Counted from the first letter of the stretch, positions 40,887 through 49,208 are shown. The stretch: DNA of 64,000 nt from an uncultured Eubacteriales bacterium (GCA_934463035.1 CAKSIG010000002.1:186001-250000), one strand, 5' to 3'. Made by a program: numbers and translations. The notes: a model not told the origin generated them from the sequence alone.

Positions 40887-43715
40887 TTATATCCCGATAG
40901 TAAATCCGAAGTGAATATTCTTTTCGCTAAGGCGGTATTTTTCGGGCAATGCGGGACCGCAGGAGTTGGTGCCTATACCCGACACCTTGTAGTCCACCCT
41001 TATATGAGTGCCGTTTGAATTTTCAAGCTCGTCGGTGTGGTTCGCGGCGGCTATCTGTTCCGTGCTGTGGTGCAAAACGGATATTTCCATTTTGTCCTCC
41101 GCCGTAAATCTGAGCGAATTTTCAACTGCAAGCTCGCGGCAGTCGGTATGGTTGCCGTGTTCCTGCGGACGCACGTAGTTCACATATTCATCATCGGCGG
41201 ACGATGAATGTTTGCCGATAAAACCGTGGTGCGTCATATCGCGGTAGCTTTCAAGCGGACCGTTGCCGAAATATTCAAATTTGCTTTTGCCGTACGGCAG
41301 TTTAAACTCAAACCCGAGCCGCGGGAGCCAATAGGCGTTTTCTCTTATATTTCCGTCAAGCGAAATTTTAACGCTGCCGTCGGTGAAAAAATCGGCTGTT
41401 AAGGTATAATTGAAGAACGGCTTGCGCGAAATTCCGCCCGCAACGGCTGTAACGGTAATACGGTTGCCGTCGGTCACGACCTTACGGACATTGTTGAAAA
41501 CACAGTCGTAATTTTCGCCCTGCCAGATGTTCACGTTGTTCCAGAGCGCCGCTATATTGCGGTCATTATCGGTACACGCGCGGTTGTAGGACAGTTTAAC
41601 AGGACAAAGCAGCTGCTCGGCGCCGTTTATCACAATGCTCGTAAAATTACCGAGCTGTTTTGAGAAAACATACCTGAAACCGTCGCCCTGAGCGATTACA
41701 TTAAGCCTGTCTTCGACAAGCTCCGCCTTTTGCAAATTTTCTTCCCTTTTTACTATCTTTACGGGAAGCTGTTCCTGCAAGAAGCCAAGCTCCCTGCCGT
41801 TCCTTTCCGACATACGGACGGAAATGTAACAGCCGAGCCGACATTCCTCCGGCAAATCACAGGTTATGCGGATATTAAAGCTCTCGTGAGGTTTGGTGTT
41901 TGCGGTTACAATGCGCTTTTCAAGCGTTTCGCCGTCACACTCAACGGTATATTCAAACTCATACCCGTCAAACGAGGTAAAATCAAAATAATTGGTCACG
42001 GTTATGCCGCCGTCGCAAAGCGCAATTCTGAACGGAGCATAGGTGTTTTTTATCTCATAGGTTCCCGCCTTAAAGGAACGGTCGGAGAATACCATTCCGT
42101 CACAGCAGAAGTTCCCGTCCTGCGTAAGCTCGCCTTTAAAATCGCCGCCGTACTTTTGAACGCCGTTTACAAGCACGGCGTGGTCACACCATTCCCAGAT
42201 ACAGCCGCCGACCAGCTTTTTGCGGCGGTATATTTCTTCCCAATAGTCCCAAATTCCGCCCGGGCCGTTGCCCATAGCGTGGGCATACTCGCACATAAAA
42301 TACGGGCGTTTAAGGTTTTTATCCTCTGCCTTTGCAACAATGCCCTCAACCGACGGATACATAACCGAGAAAACGTCGGACAGCTCGGTTTCGCCTGCAT
42401 ACGACTCGCCCTCGTAATGGACAAGGCGTGTATCGTCGCGCTGTTTTACCCAGCGCATCATTGCTTTATGGTTCTCGCCGTAGCCGCTTTCGTTGCCCAT
42501 TGACCACATAATTATTGAAGTGTGGATCTTATCGCGCTCATACGCGCGCTGAATACGCTCAATATGCTCACTTTTCCAATCGGGGTTGGAGCCGGGCCAA
42601 TCGGTGCTTTCCGAATCGTACCTGTAATCAACATTCGGATAACGTCTTAACACCCCGTGCGCCTCGTTATCGGTTTCAAGAATGACGTAAAATCCCAATT
42701 CATCACAGAAATCAAGAAATTTCGGGGTGGGCGGATAGTGCGCCGTGCGCACCGTGTTGACGTTAAGCTCCTTCATAAGCTCCAAATCGCGGAGAATATC
42801 GCCGTCAGTCATATACCAACCCTTTTTGGGGTCGGTATCGTGACGGTTCACACCCCTGAGCTTTACGGGGGTATCGTTAATCAAAATTTCATATTCCGAG
42901 GACACTTTAACGGTGCGGAAGCCTATTTTACGGGTAATTATCTCTCCCGCCGCCTCAAATTTCACGGTGTAAAGATACGGCTGTTCGGCGTTCCACAACA
43001 TCGGGTTTTGGACGTCAAATTCCGCTGTGCCGCCGCTAAGCATAGCGGTACCTATAAGCTCGCCGCCGTCAAACAGGGTCACGGTGCAGTCACGGTCCGC
43101 ATAGCAAACGATTTTCTCGCCGACCGTACGTATATCAATGTCAAAAATATGACCCTTTGGTCTTGAAAGCAGATAAACGTCGCGAAAAATTCCGTTAAAT
43201 CTGAATTGATCCTGATCCTCGATATAACTGCCGCAACACCACTTATAAACGTACATTCGCACGGTGTTTAAGCCGTTTTTTACGTATTTTCCGATGTCGA
43301 ACTCGGCTTGGAGGTGACTGCCTTGTGTAAAGCCGACATATTCGCCGTTTACATAAAGCACACCGCAGGAGGACACACCCTCAAATACGATATACAGTTC
43401 CTTTGACTCATCCGACACATCAAAATCACGTTCGTACACGCCGACGGGATTGATATTAGGGACATAGGGCATATCAAACGCAAACGGATAATTTATATTT
43501 GTATAGTTCGGGTTTTCATAACCCAGCGACTGCCAGCAGGACGGAACGTCTATACTGTCCCATTCAAAATCGGTGTCGGGATTGCCGTCCTCAAAAAAGG
43601 CAAAACGCCATTTACCGTTAAGCAGCCTATACTCTGCCGCGCCTTCGGGGATATAATAGCTTCTCGGCGGCATACGGTTTTCGCTTGTTTTAAGCGGATT
43701 TTCATAAAATCTCAT
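40887..43715 (-). CDS. GH2 beta-galactosidase
   Basis: A 942-residue LacZ-type enzyme: N-terminal sugar-binding domain (GKWRFAFFEDG, DVPSCWQSLGYENPNYTN), Ig-like domain, TIM barrel with acid/base Glu in IMWSMGNESGYGENH and nucleophile Glu in YFMCEYAHAMGNGPG, and a C-terminal small-chain domain (GNGPLESYRDM, PQEHGNH). No signal peptide, so it acts on imported galactosides. No permease or regulator is adjacent. Confidence 0.93.
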   Translation of the reverse strand: MRFYENPLKTSENRMPPRSYYIPEGAAEYRLLNGKWRFAFFEDGNPDTDFEWDSIDVPSCWQSLGYENPNYTNINYPFAFDMPYVPNINPVGVYERDFDVSDESKELYIVFEGVSSCGVLYVNGEYVGFTQGSHLQAEFDIGKYVKNGLNTVRMYVYKWCCGSYIEDQDQFRFNGIFRDVYLLSRPKGHIFDIDIRTVGEKIVCYADRDCTVTLFDGGELIGTAMLSGGTAEFDVQNPMLWNAEQPYLYTVKFEAAGEIITRKIGFRTVKVSSEYEILINDTPVKLRGVNRHDTDPKKGWYMTDGDILRDLELMKELNVNTVRTAHYPPTPKFLDFCDELGFYVILETDNEAHGVLRRYPNVDYRYDSESTDWPGSNPDWKSEHIERIQRAYERDKIHTSIIMWSMGNESGYGENHKAMMRWVKQRDDTRLVHYEGESYAGETELSDVFSVMYPSVEGIVAKAEDKNLKRPYFMCEYAHAMGNGPGGIWDYWEEIYRRKKLVGGCIWEWCDHAVLVNGVQKYGGDFKGELTQDGNFCCDGMVFSDRSFKAGTYEIKNTYAPFRIALCDGGITVTNYFDFTSFDGYEFEYTVECDGETLEKRIVTANTKPHESFNIRITCDLPEECRLGCYISVRMSERNGRELGFLQEQLPVKIVKREENLQKAELVEDRLNVIAQGDGFRYVFSKQLGNFTSIVINGAEQLLCPVKLSYNRACTDNDRNIAALWNNVNIWQGENYDCVFNNVRKVVTDGNRITVTAVAGGISRKPFFNYTLTADFFTDGSVKISLDGNIRENAYWLPRLGFEFKLPYGKSKFEYFGNGPLESYRDMTHHGFIGKHSSSADDEYVNYVRPQEHGNHTDCRELAVENSLRFTAEDKMEISVLHHSTEQIAAANHTDELENSNGTHIRVDYKVSGIGTNSCGPALPEKYRLSEKNIHFGFTIGI

Positions 43716-43748
43716 ATATTCTCTCCCGAAATATTGATTTTAGTTTAT

Positions 43749-44180
43749 TTAGTGTTCGGCGCGTTTAAGTGTGTAAGTTCCGCCGTCGGTGCCCGTGCTT
43801 CCGATAAGCGTAAGCTCATCGCCCGAAATGGAATATTTATAAACGCAGTCTACAATAAAATCGTCTTCAAAGTCAAGCTTTATCTCGCTTTTATCATATT
43901 TGTAAGAATATTTATACTCATAACCTGAATCGGCTATATGTCCCTTGCCGTTTTCTTCAAAGGTGTAGTGGATACTGTCGTTATATTCCCACGTGCCGAC
44001 AAGCACATTTTTATTGCTCGGAATAAAGGCAAAGACGCACACAATCACCACAACACACACCGCAACGGCGCACACGGCGAGCAGTATTACCGTAAGCCTT
44101 GATATACCGCCGCCACTGTGTTTGCGCGGGTTCGGCTTATTGCCGCCCGAACCGCCGACATTTATAATTCTTTCTTCCAT
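43749..44180 (-). CDS. Membrane-anchored small beta protein
   Basis: A 143-residue protein with a short basic N-terminus (GGNKPNPRKHSGGG), one membrane helix (about residues 27-52) and an extracytoplasmic lipocalin-like beta domain beginning VLVGTWEYNDSIHYTF, similar to the 'GTW' domains common in Clostridia surface proteins. It is separated from the cohesin genes by a terminator, so it is its own unit. Role unknown. Confidence 0.7.
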   Translation of the reverse strand: MEERIINVGGSGGNKPNPRKHSGGGISRLTVILLAVCAVAVCVVVIVCVFAFIPSNKNVLVGTWEYNDSIHYTFEENGKGHIADSGYEYKYSYKYDKSEIKLDFEDDFIVDCVYKYSISGDELTLIGSTGTDGGTYTLKRAEH

Positions 44181-44217
44181 AGTTTCCTCCGAAAGAAGTT
44201 TTTTGAATACTATAAAA

Positions 44218-44254
44218 ATAACGGCAAAAACGTTATTTACGCTTTTGCCGTTAT
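44218..44254 (-). terminator. Terminator of the cohesin operon
   Basis: ATAACGGCAAAA (44218-44229) and TTTTGCCGTTAT (44243-44254), 12 pairs, then TTTTATAG on the minus strand. Confidence 0.85.
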
Positions 44255-44276
44255 GAAAATGAGTTTTATAAACAGC

Positions 44277-46655
44277 TTATCTGTTCACAACTTTTTTACG
44301 AACATATACGGCTGTGAATACACCGAATACTGCCGCAAGAGCCATAACTGCCCAGAAGAATATGTTGGAGAGGTCGCCTGTCTTCGGTGAAGTACCCTTG
44401 CTCTCATTAACAACGTTCGCAGCGGCTGAAACGGTAAATTCGGTATCGGCAGAGCCGGATACTGAAACTATTGAAACGGTGTGGTTGCCTGCGCCGAGCG
44501 TTTCAAGATATGCAGACTTGAATACAACGCGGAGTGTGCCGTCCTCATTCTTGACTACGTCATAGTTGGACGGGTCAACGTCTTTGCCGTCAACCTTAAC
44601 ACCGCTGAAATCTTCGTAAGCGGCGTCGGAATTAAATCCTATTGAGCCATCTGAACCCTTTATGAAGTTCTGCTTATCCTTATCAACAATAGCGGGTTTG
44701 AGTTTAGCTATAACAACGTCGTCGCGTGTAACTGCTGTTGCAAACGTATCGTCAAGATAATACTTGCCGCAGTTCTCGCAGTAGTAATGCTCCTTGTTGC
44801 CTTCGCTTGCGGCGGTAGCCGCCTTGGCTTCAACCTTCTTCGGCTCGTGTACGAGCGTAGCTATGTTGTGACCCGTTTTTATAACTTCACCGCAATCCAA
44901 GCACTTTTCGTCGCCTGTGTAGCCTTCTTCTTCCTCGGTAGCCGCTTTGGCATTTACGAGTTTAACGTTTGCGTGCGGTGCGGTAGTTCCGCTTTCAAAG
45001 GTTTCTAATTCGTTCTTTTCGCCGCAAACAGAACAGCTCTTGTAGTATACAGCCTTATCCTTACAGGTGGCGGCAGTTTTAAGATACTTGTCGTCAACCT
45101 TTTCAACATATTTGTGCGCAGCATAATCGCCGTACTCAGCGTGACACTTAGAACATTCCGCTTTCTTTATGCAGGTTGCGGTTCCGCCCACGTGATCCTC
45201 TTTGTCCTTAGCTTCGCCGCAGAGATTACATTTAATGCCGTGTGTTCCGTCGCCGAGGTCGGTTATGGTAGCGCCTGTATAATCGTGGTTGTCAGGGTTG
45301 GGTGATCCGTAAGAGAACGTATCTGCTCCCTGCTTATCACATACAGAGCACTTCTTGTAATACTTAGCAGCCTCTTTGCAGGTAGCGTCAGATGCCTTAT
45401 AAACAGTCGTGCTGTCATTGGGGTTATATGTTTCAAAATTGTGAGCAGCTTTCTCGCCGTATTCAAAGGTTTCTGTACCCTGTTCCTTGCAATATTTACA
45501 TCTCTTGTAATATGTGGCTTTGTGCTGACAGGTAGCGTCGGACTTTTTATAAGTCGTCGCGCTTTCGTCAGGAGTATATTCTTCATAATCGTGGTTTTTC
45601 TTTGTGTTCTGTTTTACAGCAATTCTTTCGTCTTCGGGCTTTGATGTATCGTCCTTAGCAGAGAATCCGCAAACAGAGCAGCTCAGCCAATAAACAGCGT
45701 CGCTCTTGCAGTCAGCCTCGTCCTTTAAATACTTTGCATCGTAATTTGCTGTGTAGGTATGAGCAACAACGCCTGTGCCGCCCTCGCCGTTGAGCTTAAT
45801 TCCGCAGCCTAACTGACACTTTTTCCAGTGACCTGTTGCGTCAGACTCCCAATCGGTTGACGGATTGTGCGCAATCGGATCGCCGAATTCAAAGGTTTTT
45901 GTGCCTTTTGTGCCGCACGTTGCGCAACGCTCGAAGTACGTTGCTCCGCTTGTGCAGGTTGCATCCTTATCCTTATAAACGTTTCCTTCATCTTCGGGAT
46001 TGTAAATTCCAAAGATGTGTTTCAGTTTTTCGCCGTATTTAACGCCGCAGATCTCACAAGTTGCTTCTGTTGTGCAGGTAGCGGTTCCGCCCTTATGAGC
46101 TTCTATATCTTTTGCCTCGCCACACTTTGTGCACTTAATGCCGTGTGTTCCGTCGCCGAGGTCAACAGCGGTTGCAGCCCATTCGTGATCGCAAACAACA
46201 GTGATTTTTCCAGCTGTAATCTTAAAGCCGACTACATCTTCATTGAAATTAGTGATATTATCGGGGTCATACGAAATATCAATCTTTGCATCCCCAGTAG
46301 GTGCACCTGCTATAACTTCAAATGTCATTGTAAGCATAGCGCCATCAGTAGTTACATCTTCCTCACAAAGGAAGGTAAAATTAGGAAGGTTTTTTGCACT
46401 TGACATTCCTGCATACTCATCTGCAAGTTTAACCTTTTTAAGCGTTAATCTTGTAGTATCATATTCAATTCTAAAACTTGCGGCGTTAAACCCAGGGTTA
46501 TTTACCACGTTGATATTAACATCAACTGTCTCACCCACCTGAGCGTTTTTACTTTCAATCGTCCATTCAGGTTCCGTTCCTGCAAATACTGTCAAGCCAG
46601 CAAAAGTAGAAACCACCATTATAACAGACAATATACACGTTAAAATGCGTTTCAT
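44277..46655 (-). CDS. Sortase-signal cohesin protein with Cys-rich repeats
   Basis: A 792-residue surface protein. In order: signal peptide (1-25), a cohesin-type beta domain (about 28-155, with VGETVDVNINVVNNPGFNAASF), a long region with about twelve CxxC or CxxxC-type knuckles (KCTKCG, TCEICG, RCATCG, SCSVCG, KCLDCG, YCENCG and others), an X2-like Ig module (GFNSDAAYEDFSGVKVDGK, YLETLGAGNHTVSIV), and a C-terminal sorting signal SPKTGD plus membrane helix and RKK tail. The order fits a wall-anchored scaffoldin. It lies 17 bp downstream of the cohesin-dockerin gene. Confidence 0.82.
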   Translation of the reverse strand: MKRILTCILSVIMVVSTFAGLTVFAGTEPEWTIESKNAQVGETVDVNINVVNNPGFNAASFRIEYDTTRLTLKKVKLADEYAGMSSAKNLPNFTFLCEEDVTTDGAMLTMTFEVIAGAPTGDAKIDISYDPDNITNFNEDVVGFKITAGKITVVCDHEWAATAVDLGDGTHGIKCTKCGEAKDIEAHKGGTATCTTEATCEICGVKYGEKLKHIFGIYNPEDEGNVYKDKDATCTSGATYFERCATCGTKGTKTFEFGDPIAHNPSTDWESDATGHWKKCQLGCGIKLNGEGGTGVVAHTYTANYDAKYLKDEADCKSDAVYWLSCSVCGFSAKDDTSKPEDERIAVKQNTKKNHDYEEYTPDESATTYKKSDATCQHKATYYKRCKYCKEQGTETFEYGEKAAHNFETYNPNDSTTVYKASDATCKEAAKYYKKCSVCDKQGADTFSYGSPNPDNHDYTGATITDLGDGTHGIKCNLCGEAKDKEDHVGGTATCIKKAECSKCHAEYGDYAAHKYVEKVDDKYLKTAATCKDKAVYYKSCSVCGEKNELETFESGTTAPHANVKLVNAKAATEEEEGYTGDEKCLDCGEVIKTGHNIATLVHEPKKVEAKAATAASEGNKEHYYCENCGKYYLDDTFATAVTRDDVVIAKLKPAIVDKDKQNFIKGSDGSIGFNSDAAYEDFSGVKVDGKDVDPSNYDVVKNEDGTLRVVFKSAYLETLGAGNHTVSIVSVSGSADTEFTVSAAANVVNESKGTSPKTGDLSNIFFWAVMALAAVFGVFTAVYVRKKVVNR

Positions 46656-46672
46656 TTGTTATTTCCTCCCAA

Positions 46673-47389
46673 TTAATAAATTTCTACGGCTTCTTTATTT
46701 ATATATCTTAAAAGTCGTGTTAAATCCGCCGTAGAAACCTTTTTATCTCCGTTAACATCTAACGCAGCCTCTACAACTTCAACGTCTTCTTTGTTGATAT
46801 ATTTTAACAGTCTTGTCAAATCTGCTGTTGAAACTTTTCCGTCACCGTTAATATCGCCCTTTAAGTAATCACCCTTAACGGTTACCTTACCGTCTGTCTT
46901 TTTGACCGTGATAAGATTTTCATCATTGTCACCGAAGGTGTTGCCTGTTCCGTTGAACTTAACATCATAAACGGTGCTAACCTCGGCGTCTGACGGAACG
47001 GTGAAAATCAGGGTAAGCAGCGTTACTTCATCATCAGTATTGATAACTCCGCCTATCTGATAGTTGCTTGTGTCAACCTCACCTGTACCGGCAATTTTGA
47101 AATGGCCTTCCTTAGCGGAATAATCCACATCTTCGGTAAGATCTTCAAGCTTCTCAGAGGTGACATTCTTAAATACCAGATCAGCGTACGCAATATCAAG
47201 TTGAATACCCGCAACCTGTTTAAAGTTTTTCACCTTGACGTCAACCCTGACTTCCTCTCCTGCTTTTGCCTCACCCGAACCTATTGTAATTTCGGGAGTT
47301 TCGGCAGCGAATGCTGAGAAAGCGAAAACAGCAGCCAACAGGGAAAGAACGAGAACCAGAGCGGTTATCTTCAATCCTTTGTTTCTCAT
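46673..47389 (-). CDS. Secreted cohesin-dockerin protein
   Basis: A 238-residue exported protein: signal peptide (1-28), a cohesin-like domain (about 33-170, AKAGEEVRVDVKVKNFKQVAGIQLDIAY) and a type I dockerin at the C-terminus with two calcium-loop repeats, GDINGDGKVSTADLTRLLKY and DVNGDKKVSTADLTRLLRY. A protein with both halves of the interaction can bridge an anchored cohesin and a free dockerin enzyme. AAGGAGG precedes ATG 47389. It is the first gene of a two-gene operon with the anchored cohesin protein. Confidence 0.88.
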   Translation of the reverse strand: MRNKGLKITALVLVLSLLAAVFAFSAFAAETPEITIGSGEAKAGEEVRVDVKVKNFKQVAGIQLDIAYADLVFKNVTSEKLEDLTEDVDYSAKEGHFKIAGTGEVDTSNYQIGGVINTDDEVTLLTLIFTVPSDAEVSTVYDVKFNGTGNTFGDNDENLITVKKTDGKVTVKGDYLKGDINGDGKVSTADLTRLLKYINKEDVEVVEAALDVNGDKKVSTADLTRLLRYINKEAVEIY

Positions 47390-47441
47390 CGACCTTCCTC
47401 CTTAAAGAATTAGGATATAATATGATAGTTTTACATAATGG

Positions 47442-47470
47442 ATTATAACATCATATATCTGCCATTGCAA
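47442..47470 (-). promoter_or_regulatory. Promoter of the cohesin operon
   Basis: On the minus strand TTGCAA (47465-47470), 17 bp and TATAAT (47442-47447). Confidence 0.75.
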
Positions 47471-47616
47471 GCATAAATTTCAAAAATTGTCATAGAAATT
47501 ATTTACAGATTTGTAATTTTGTGTGTTTTGGGGCGCTTGGTGTGTCAAATTTCGGACACCGCGACGGATATAATAACACCAGAGTCGAAAAAATAAAAAA
47601 ATATTTGTTTTTTTGC

Positions 47617-47670
47617 TTGACAAACCGAGGGTTTGATATTATAATAATGACAGAGACGAACATTTGTTCG
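47617..47670 (+). promoter_or_regulatory. Promoter with a perfect SOS (LexA) box
   Basis: TTGACA (47617-47622), 17 bp and TATAAT (47640-47645) are followed by CGAACATTTGTTCG (47657-47670), a perfect inverted repeat matching the Gram-positive LexA/DinR consensus CGAAC-N4-GTTCG. It sits over the expected start region, so LexA binding would block transcription. Confidence 0.85.
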
Positions 47671-47683
47671 GTAGGAGGAAATT

Positions 47684-47872
47684 ATGACAGTTTCAATGAT
47701 ATTAAGGACAGTTTTTGAATTTGCGCTTGTTTGCTTTACCCTTTGGGCACTGTTTCACGAGGACAGGTTTGCCGCGTTTGAACGCCGCCTTATATGCACC
47801 TTGCGCCGCCGTTCCTTAAAGGTCGTGCAGGGCGGAAAAGGCTCCGAACGTATGCTCCGCACAGAGCGATAA
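47684..47872 (+). CDS. Small SOS-controlled membrane protein
   Basis: A 62-residue protein: one membrane helix at about residues 7-24 (LRTVFEFALVCFTLWALF) and a very basic cytoplasmic tail (LRRRSLKVVQGGKGSERML). AGGAGG precedes ATG 47684. The perfect SOS box directly upstream marks it as DNA-damage induced. Known small SOS membrane proteins such as YneA and SidA hold back cell division, and a similar role is the leading guess. It has no LysM domain, unlike YneA. Confidence 0.8.
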   Translation: MTVSMILRTVFEFALVCFTLWALFHEDRFAAFERRLICTLRRRSLKVVQGGKGSERMLRTER

Positions 47873-47881
47873 TGAGTAAAT

Positions 47882-47970
47882 TTAGACGTTAGATGTTAGA
47901 CGTTAGACGTTAGAAGGCTCCCATCTTTTCAAAGATGGGAGCCTATTTATTCAGCTAAACTCTAATTTAT
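47882..47970 (-). repeat. Heptamer array, hairpin and tail (repeat unit D)
   Basis: TTAGACG, TTAGATG, TTAGACG, TTAGACG, TTAGA (47882-47914), the hairpin AGGCTCCCATCTT / AAGATGGGAGCCT (47915-47927 with 47932-47944), then a tail containing GCTAAACTCTAATTTAT up to the stop of the 103-residue gene. Same order as unit C, with a stem that differs by paired changes. Confidence 0.85.
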
Positions 47971-47971
47971 A

Positions 47972-48283
47972 TTATTTTTTTCTGTTAAGTTCTTTCGTTT
48001 TTCTTTCTATTTCTCTTGATATATTTATCCCTGCGATAAGACCCATTTGAAAATATGTTTCGCTTGTAGTTTTTTCTCGGATTGCCATTTCGTAGGAAAC
48101 AGCGTCGCGTTCCTTTTCATCTTCAAAATGTTCGTCTAAAAATTTACTTGTGTGTCTTTCCATATCCATTATAGCGGCGGCAAAATCCAAATCCTTACTT
48201 TCCACCGCCGATTCACCGTATCCGATAAGATAATTACTTATCTCTAACAGCTTACACCTTTTAATCATATCAGAAAATTCCAT
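47972..48283 (-). CDS. Unknown 103-residue protein (paralogue 2)
   Basis: The second copy of the family seen at 28632, same length and the same KELNRKK end. The most conserved blocks are VESKDLDFA, AIMDME/R and ETYFQMG-IAGIN-SREIE. Helical and charged; no known fold recognised. GAGGT precedes ATG 48283. Upstream by 4 bp is a 20-residue ORF on the same strand, and an XRE gene runs in the opposite direction. The pairing of this protein with XRE genes in both copies suggests a linked function. Confidence 0.8.
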   Translation of the reverse strand: MEFSDMIKRCKLLEISNYLIGYGESAVESKDLDFAAAIMDMERHTSKFLDEHFEDEKERDAVSYEMAIREKTTSETYFQMGLIAGINISREIERKTKELNRKK

Positions 48284-48287
48284 ATTT

Positions 48288-48350
48288 TTACCTCACTTTG
48301 CGGATACGGCTTGTAAGATAAGCGGTGTTTTTGTTATTTGTGTTTGTCAT
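48288..48350 (-). CDS. 20-residue leader-like ORF
   Basis: ATG 48350 has AGGAG 6 bases upstream and reads MTNTNNKNTAYLTSRIRKVR and a stop, 4 bp before the next start. It is basic at the C-terminus, with no similarity I recognise. It may be a coupled leader peptide for the 103-residue gene or a truncated gene. Confidence 0.45.
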   Translation of the reverse strand: MTNTNNKNTAYLTSRIRKVR

Positions 48351-48403
48351 AACTTACTCCTGTTTAGAGTCACAAGGACTATAATTATTTTGTTGTGCCA
48401 CTC

Positions 48404-48432
48404 TTGACGGTGGCGGCAAGCCGTGTTATAAT
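48404..48432 (+). promoter_or_regulatory. Promoter upstream of the 48.6-kb XRE gene
   Basis: TTGACG (48404-48409), 17 bp and TATAAT (48427-48432). The transcript would carry a leader of about 140 nt with two GCGCTTGC words. Confidence 0.72.
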
Positions 48433-48512
48433 CTAAAAGGAATTAGCGCTTGCGTGTTCTGTCCGCCCTGCGGGAGTGTCGGGCGCTTGCCTTTTGGATT
48501 GATTACAGTTTA

Positions 48513-48559
48513 TCGCGATATTGCGCGATTGTCAATAGTAATTTCGCGATATTGCGCGA
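48513..48559 (+). promoter_or_regulatory. Paired palindromic operator
   Basis: TCGCGATATTGCGCGA occurs at 48513-48528 and again, identical, at 48544-48559. Each is TCGCG-N6-CGCGA, and the two start 31 bp apart, about three helical turns. They end just before the ribosome site of the XRE gene, so autorepression is likely. Confidence 0.75.
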
Positions 48560-48576
48560 TTTTGGAGGTTTGCACA

Positions 48577-48822
48577 ATAGACAATATTGTAAACGATTAT
48601 AACACTGTGAATATTGCACAAAGAATTAAAGAAACTTGTAAAAATCGCACTGTTACAGCTGCGGAAATGTTAAAGGCGTTAAACTTAGGTAGTAATACAA
48701 TAAGTATGTTATTACACGGTCGCGCTATTTCCGCCGTATCCCTTGCCCGTATTGCTGACTACCTTAATGTTTCGGTTGATTATTTGTTAGGTAGAACAGA
48801 TAATACGGATATAAACAAATAG
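48577..48822 (+). CDS. XRE-family regulator, probable ATA start
   Basis: About 81 residues with one HTH_XRE domain: IAQRIKETCKNRTVTAAEML, LNLGSNTISMLLHGRAISA (recognition helix) and LARIADYLNVSVDYLLGR. GGAGG ends 8 bases before an in-frame ATA at 48577. The first standard in-frame codon after that is GTG 48607, which has no ribosome site and would trim the start of helix 1. The much longer upstream frame (from 48454) lacks any ribosome site. It is divergent from the 103-residue gene. Confidence 0.8.
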   Translation: MDNIVNDYNTVNIAQRIKETCKNRTVTAAEMLKALNLGSNTISMLLHGRAISAVSLARIADYLNVSVDYLLGRTDNTDINK

Positions 48823-48940
48823 TTTAGGATATTTCCCCTTTGGGTTAATTGGTTGTTGTACTGATTGGCTCAAAGGGGTTTTGTTTTGTTCTTTTGCATA
48901 CTGTACAGTATAATCAAAGTTTAAAGCGGAAATATCCGCC

Positions 48941-49171
48941 TTATAACTTTTTATTCCCTGATAAATCTAATCCCTCGTTCCATTCAAGCGAATGTATTAT
49001 ATAGGCGTTTAGGCTCTCACCCCGCGCTTTTGCCGCCTCTTGTAATACTTTTTTGGCACCCTTAGGAACAGTTAATGTAAAACGTTCATAATGTTATTGA
49101 TTATATGCGCTTTTATATGCTGTATTTTTGGCTTGTGTATCAGGGTTTTTATGCCTTGGTATACCGTCCAC
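48941..49171 (-). pseudogene. Ribbon-helix-helix-like protein with an in-frame stop
   Basis: From GTG 49171 (AAGGCG upstream) the frame reads VDGIPRHKNPDTQAKNTAYK, then meets TAA at 49094-49096, and continues in the same frame HYERFTLTVPKGAKKVL, QEAAKARGESLNAYIIHSLE to a stop at 48941. The whole 76 residues resemble small RHH proteins of mobile elements (a 'TVPKG ... GESLNAYI' core). One nonsense change disables it. No internal start is available. Confidence 0.75.
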
Positions 49172-49208
49172 CGCCTTATTATTTGATATTTTATTGTATC
49201 ATCAAATA

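Noticed and set aside
41730..42503. 257-codon plus-strand frame inside the beta-galactosidase
   Set aside because: Antisense shadow of a well-supported GH2 gene.
48454..48576. Long N-terminus of the 48.6-kb XRE protein
   Set aside because: It would be translated across the two operator palindromes, with no ribosome site and no similarity to XRE proteins.
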